The notes under the pieces were generated by a model that was not told the origin of the DNA, did no database searches, and was given only the letters and a program-made list of their open reading frames with translations. Source: Heyndrickxia oleronia (GTDB lineage Bacteria; Bacillota; Bacilli; Bacillales; Bacillaceae_C). From it: DNA of 64,000 nt. Shown here in pieces: positions 61,984 to 64,000 of this stretch (position 1 is the first letter of the stretch; every line of letters begins with the position of its first letter). The DNA lies in NCBI RefSeq assembly GCF_017809215.1, contig NZ_CP065424.1, positions 3,944,001 through 4,008,000 of the forward strand, in the 5' to 3' direction. The position numbers were made by a program, and so were the translations under genes.

Positions 61984-63276
61984 TTGGATAAACTATCAGT
62001 TGGATTATTAGGATTTGGAACAGTCGGAACCGGTGTCGTGCACCTACTAACAAATGAGCAAGAAAAATTTAGGCAGCAAACAGGCACACAAATTCTAATA
62101 AATAAAATCCTTGTAAAAGATCCAGATAAAATTCGAAAAATCGATCAATATAATCAATTATTAACAACTGAACCGAGTGATATAGTAGATAATCCCGAGA
62201 TTGATATAGTGATAGAAGTCATGGGTGGAATTGAAGAATCGAGAAAACATATCCATACTGCTTTAAAAAATAAAAAACACGTCATCACCGCTAATAAGGA
62301 CTTAATGGCCCTACATGGTAGTGAATTACTACAAGCTGCTGCAAATCAGGGCTGTGATCTGTATTATGAAGCAAGCGTTGGTGGTGGTATTCCGATCTTA
62401 AGAGGGCTAACAGATGGTCTTGCAGCAGATCGAATAAAAAAATTAATCGGGATTGTAAATGGAACAACTAATTATATTTTAAGTAAAATGAGTCATCATT
62501 CGGTAAGCTATGAAGAAGTCTTGCAGGAGGCACAATCGCTTGGTTTTGCCGAAAGTGATCCTTCCTCAGATGTAGAGGGCTTGGATGCAGCAAGAAAAAT
62601 GGTCATTTTAAGTCATTTAGCCTACTCAATCCCTGTCACTTTAGATGATGTTGTCGTTGAAGGAATTACTCATGTAGCTGAAGAAGATATTCTTTATAGT
62701 AAAAAATTGGGGTATACCATTAAATTAGTTGGGATTGCAGAGCTAGACAATGGAGAGATTGATGTCCGCGTCGCTCCGACATTATTACCTACTAATCACC
62801 CACTTGCTTCAGTAGATAATGAGTATAATGCGATCTATGTTTATGGTCATTCAGTAGGAGAAACCATGTTTTACGGTCCTGGTGCTGGGGAGCTACCAAC
62901 GGCTATCGCAGTTGTTTCAGATCTAATCTCTGTCGCCAAAAATATGAAACACGGAATCAATGGTCAGCATATTTTCCTACCTCAAAATGAAAAGAAGCTA
63001 AAGCCGGCTGACTCCATTGAAAGTCAATATTTCCTTCGTCTTCATGTAAAGGACGAACCAGGGGCATTGTCTAAAATAACAGGTCTATTCAACGAGCAAG
63101 AAATGAGCTTGCAGAAGGTCATTCAGGAACCAATTGTATCTAAGAAATTAGCAGAGGTCGTCATTATCACACACACAACCAATCAACAACGATTTGAACA
63201 AATCTATCAACTATTAGCAGATTTAGATGTAGTCATCGATGTGAAAAGCAATTATCGCGTAGAGGGGATGAATTAA
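61984..63276 (+). CDS. hom: Homoserine dehydrogenase
   Basis: About 430 residues. The Rossmann motif GLLGFGTVGTGVVHLL is at the N-terminus, then TANKDLMALHG, the catalytic region EASVGGGIPILRGLTDG with VNGTTNYILSKM, and a C-terminal ACT domain (KDEPGALSKITGLFNEQEMS) for threonine feedback. It reduces aspartate semialdehyde to homoserine. TTG at 61984 is preferred because GGAG lies 8 nt upstream; GTG at 61975 is possible but poorly served. Confidence 0.94.
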   Translation: MDKLSVGLLGFGTVGTGVVHLLTNEQEKFRQQTGTQILINKILVKDPDKIRKIDQYNQLLTTEPSDIVDNPEIDIVIEVMGGIEESRKHIHTALKNKKHVITANKDLMALHGSELLQAAANQGCDLYYEASVGGGIPILRGLTDGLAADRIKKLIGIVNGTTNYILSKMSHHSVSYEEVLQEAQSLGFAESDPSSDVEGLDAARKMVILSHLAYSIPVTLDDVVVEGITHVAEEDILYSKKLGYTIKLVGIAELDNGEIDVRVAPTLLPTNHPLASVDNEYNAIYVYGHSVGETMFYGPGAGELPTAIAVVSDLISVAKNMKHGINGQHIFLPQNEKKLKPADSIESQYFLRLHVKDEPGALSKITGLFNEQEMSLQKVIQEPIVSKKLAEVVIITHTTNQQRFEQIYQLLADLDVVIDVKSNYRVEGMN

Positions 63277-64000
63277 ATGTATTGGCAAGGGCTCATTAAT
63301 CAATATAAAGACTATTTACCTATCACTGAAAATACCCCAAGCCTAAGTCTCATGGAAGGGAATACACCGTTGATCCCATTAAAAGTATTATCAGAGAAAT
63401 GGCAGGTAGAAATTTATGTAAAGTATGAAGGCGCGAATCCTACAGGCAGTTTTAAAGATCGCGGAATGGTATTAGCCGTTGCCAAAGCAAAGGAAAGTGG
63501 CAGCCGTGGAGTCATTTGTGCCTCTACAGGAAATACGGCTGCTGCGGCCGCTGCATACAGTACAAGAGCTGGACTTGACTGTTTAATTGTTATTCCAAAA
63601 GGAAAAATTGCTCTTGGAAAATTGGCGCAATCCATTATGTATGGTGCAAAAATTTATGAAATTGAGGGAAATTTTGATCATGCTCTAGAAATGGTGATAC
63701 ATACTTCCAAGCATTCCGAATATTCATTAGTCAACTCCGTCAATCCGTTTCGCCTTGAAGGTCAAAAGACAGCAGCATTCGAGATTTGCGAACAATTAGG
63801 TGAAGCACCAGACATTTTATCCATTCCTGTAGGGAATGCCGGAAACATCTCTGCCTATTGGAAAGGCTTTAAAGAATTTCACAAAAAGAAGGGCTACTCA
63901 CTTCCAGAAATGCGCGGATTTGAAGCTGAGGGCTCAGCAGCCATCGTACAAAATAAAGTGATCGAAAATCCAGAAACGATTGCGACTGCGATTCGAATTG
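63277..64000 (+). CDS. thrC: Threonine synthase (5' part, runs off the window)
   Basis: 241 codons are visible; the gene continues beyond the window. The PLP lysine lies in NPTGSFKDRGM near residue 60, followed by CASTGNTAAAAAAYS and the phosphate loop SIPVGNAGNISAYW. It converts O-phosphohomoserine to threonine. Its ATG immediately follows the hom TAA, with AGAGGGGATG inside the hom end, so it is translationally coupled. By Bacillus precedent thrB probably follows. Confidence 0.94.
   Translation, partial: MYWQGLINQYKDYLPITENTPSLSLMEGNTPLIPLKVLSEKWQVEIYVKYEGANPTGSFKDRGMVLAVAKAKESGSRGVICASTGNTAAAAAAYSTRAGLDCLIVIPKGKIALGKLAQSIMYGAKIYEIEGNFDHALEMVIHTSKHSEYSLVNSVNPFRLEGQKTAAFEICEQLGEAPDILSIPVGNAGNISAYWKGFKEFHKKKGYSLPEMRGFEAEGSAAIVQNKVIENPETIATAIRI

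Overview
The window reads as a chromosomal segment of a low-GC, spore-forming Bacillaceae. It carries sspE and sspK spore-protein genes, T-box leaders, sigma-A promoters with strong GGAGG ribosome sites, and a gene order that mirrors the Bacillus subtilis yfhD-to-ygaF block. The genus cannot be fixed from the sequence alone.

Positions 1-24000 hold that conserved block, inverted relative to B. subtilis as I remember it: bcp (ygaF), hemL (gsaB), ygaE, ygaD, ntdP (ygaC), ygaB, sspE, fabL, a yfhS-position gene, mutY, yfhP, sspK, yfhH, recX, yfhE and yfhD. A potassium channel gene and a gltC / gltAB glutamate synthase locus sit inside it. Two insertion sequences interrupt it: an IS3-family (IS150-like) element at the 3' end of ygaB, and an IS1182-like element between sspK and yfhH. 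Both have frameshifted transposase genes.

Positions 24000-25750 hold an HTH-TPR regulator of the RNPP (NprR/PlcR) type, followed at once by a TTG-started 53-residue exported-peptide gene, which looks like a quorum-sensing pair. Just upstream is a cluster of DnaA-box-like sites.

Positions 25760-32930 hold a complete seven-gene trpEGDCFBA operon on the minus strand, behind one sigma-A promoter and two tandem tryptophan T-boxes. Positions 33200-42780 hold a maltodextrin cluster: binding lipoprotein, two permeases, surface amylase, a sugar dehydrogenase and an isomerase on the minus strand, and a divergent cyclomaltodextrinase-type enzyme. The divergent region carries a cre-like or LacI-type operator pair. 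Positions 43600-46980 hold a serine T-box ahead of a class V aminotransferase gene and serA.

Positions 47100-50500 hold small accessory genes (GNAT, LapA-like, VOC, HAD) and a seven-unit 52-bp tandem repeat. Positions 50570-61700 hold ilvE-ilvD-[T-box]-ilvBHC-leuABCD on the minus strand. The window closes with hom and the start of thrC on the plus strand. The second half is therefore largely amino-acid biosynthesis (Trp, Ser, branched-chain, Thr), with RNA-based tRNA sensing at three loci.

The most unusual content is non-coding: a GGGGTCTGACCCC palindrome that occurs alone at gene ends and in 65-66-bp-period arrays at two loci, plus two other dispersed hairpin families.
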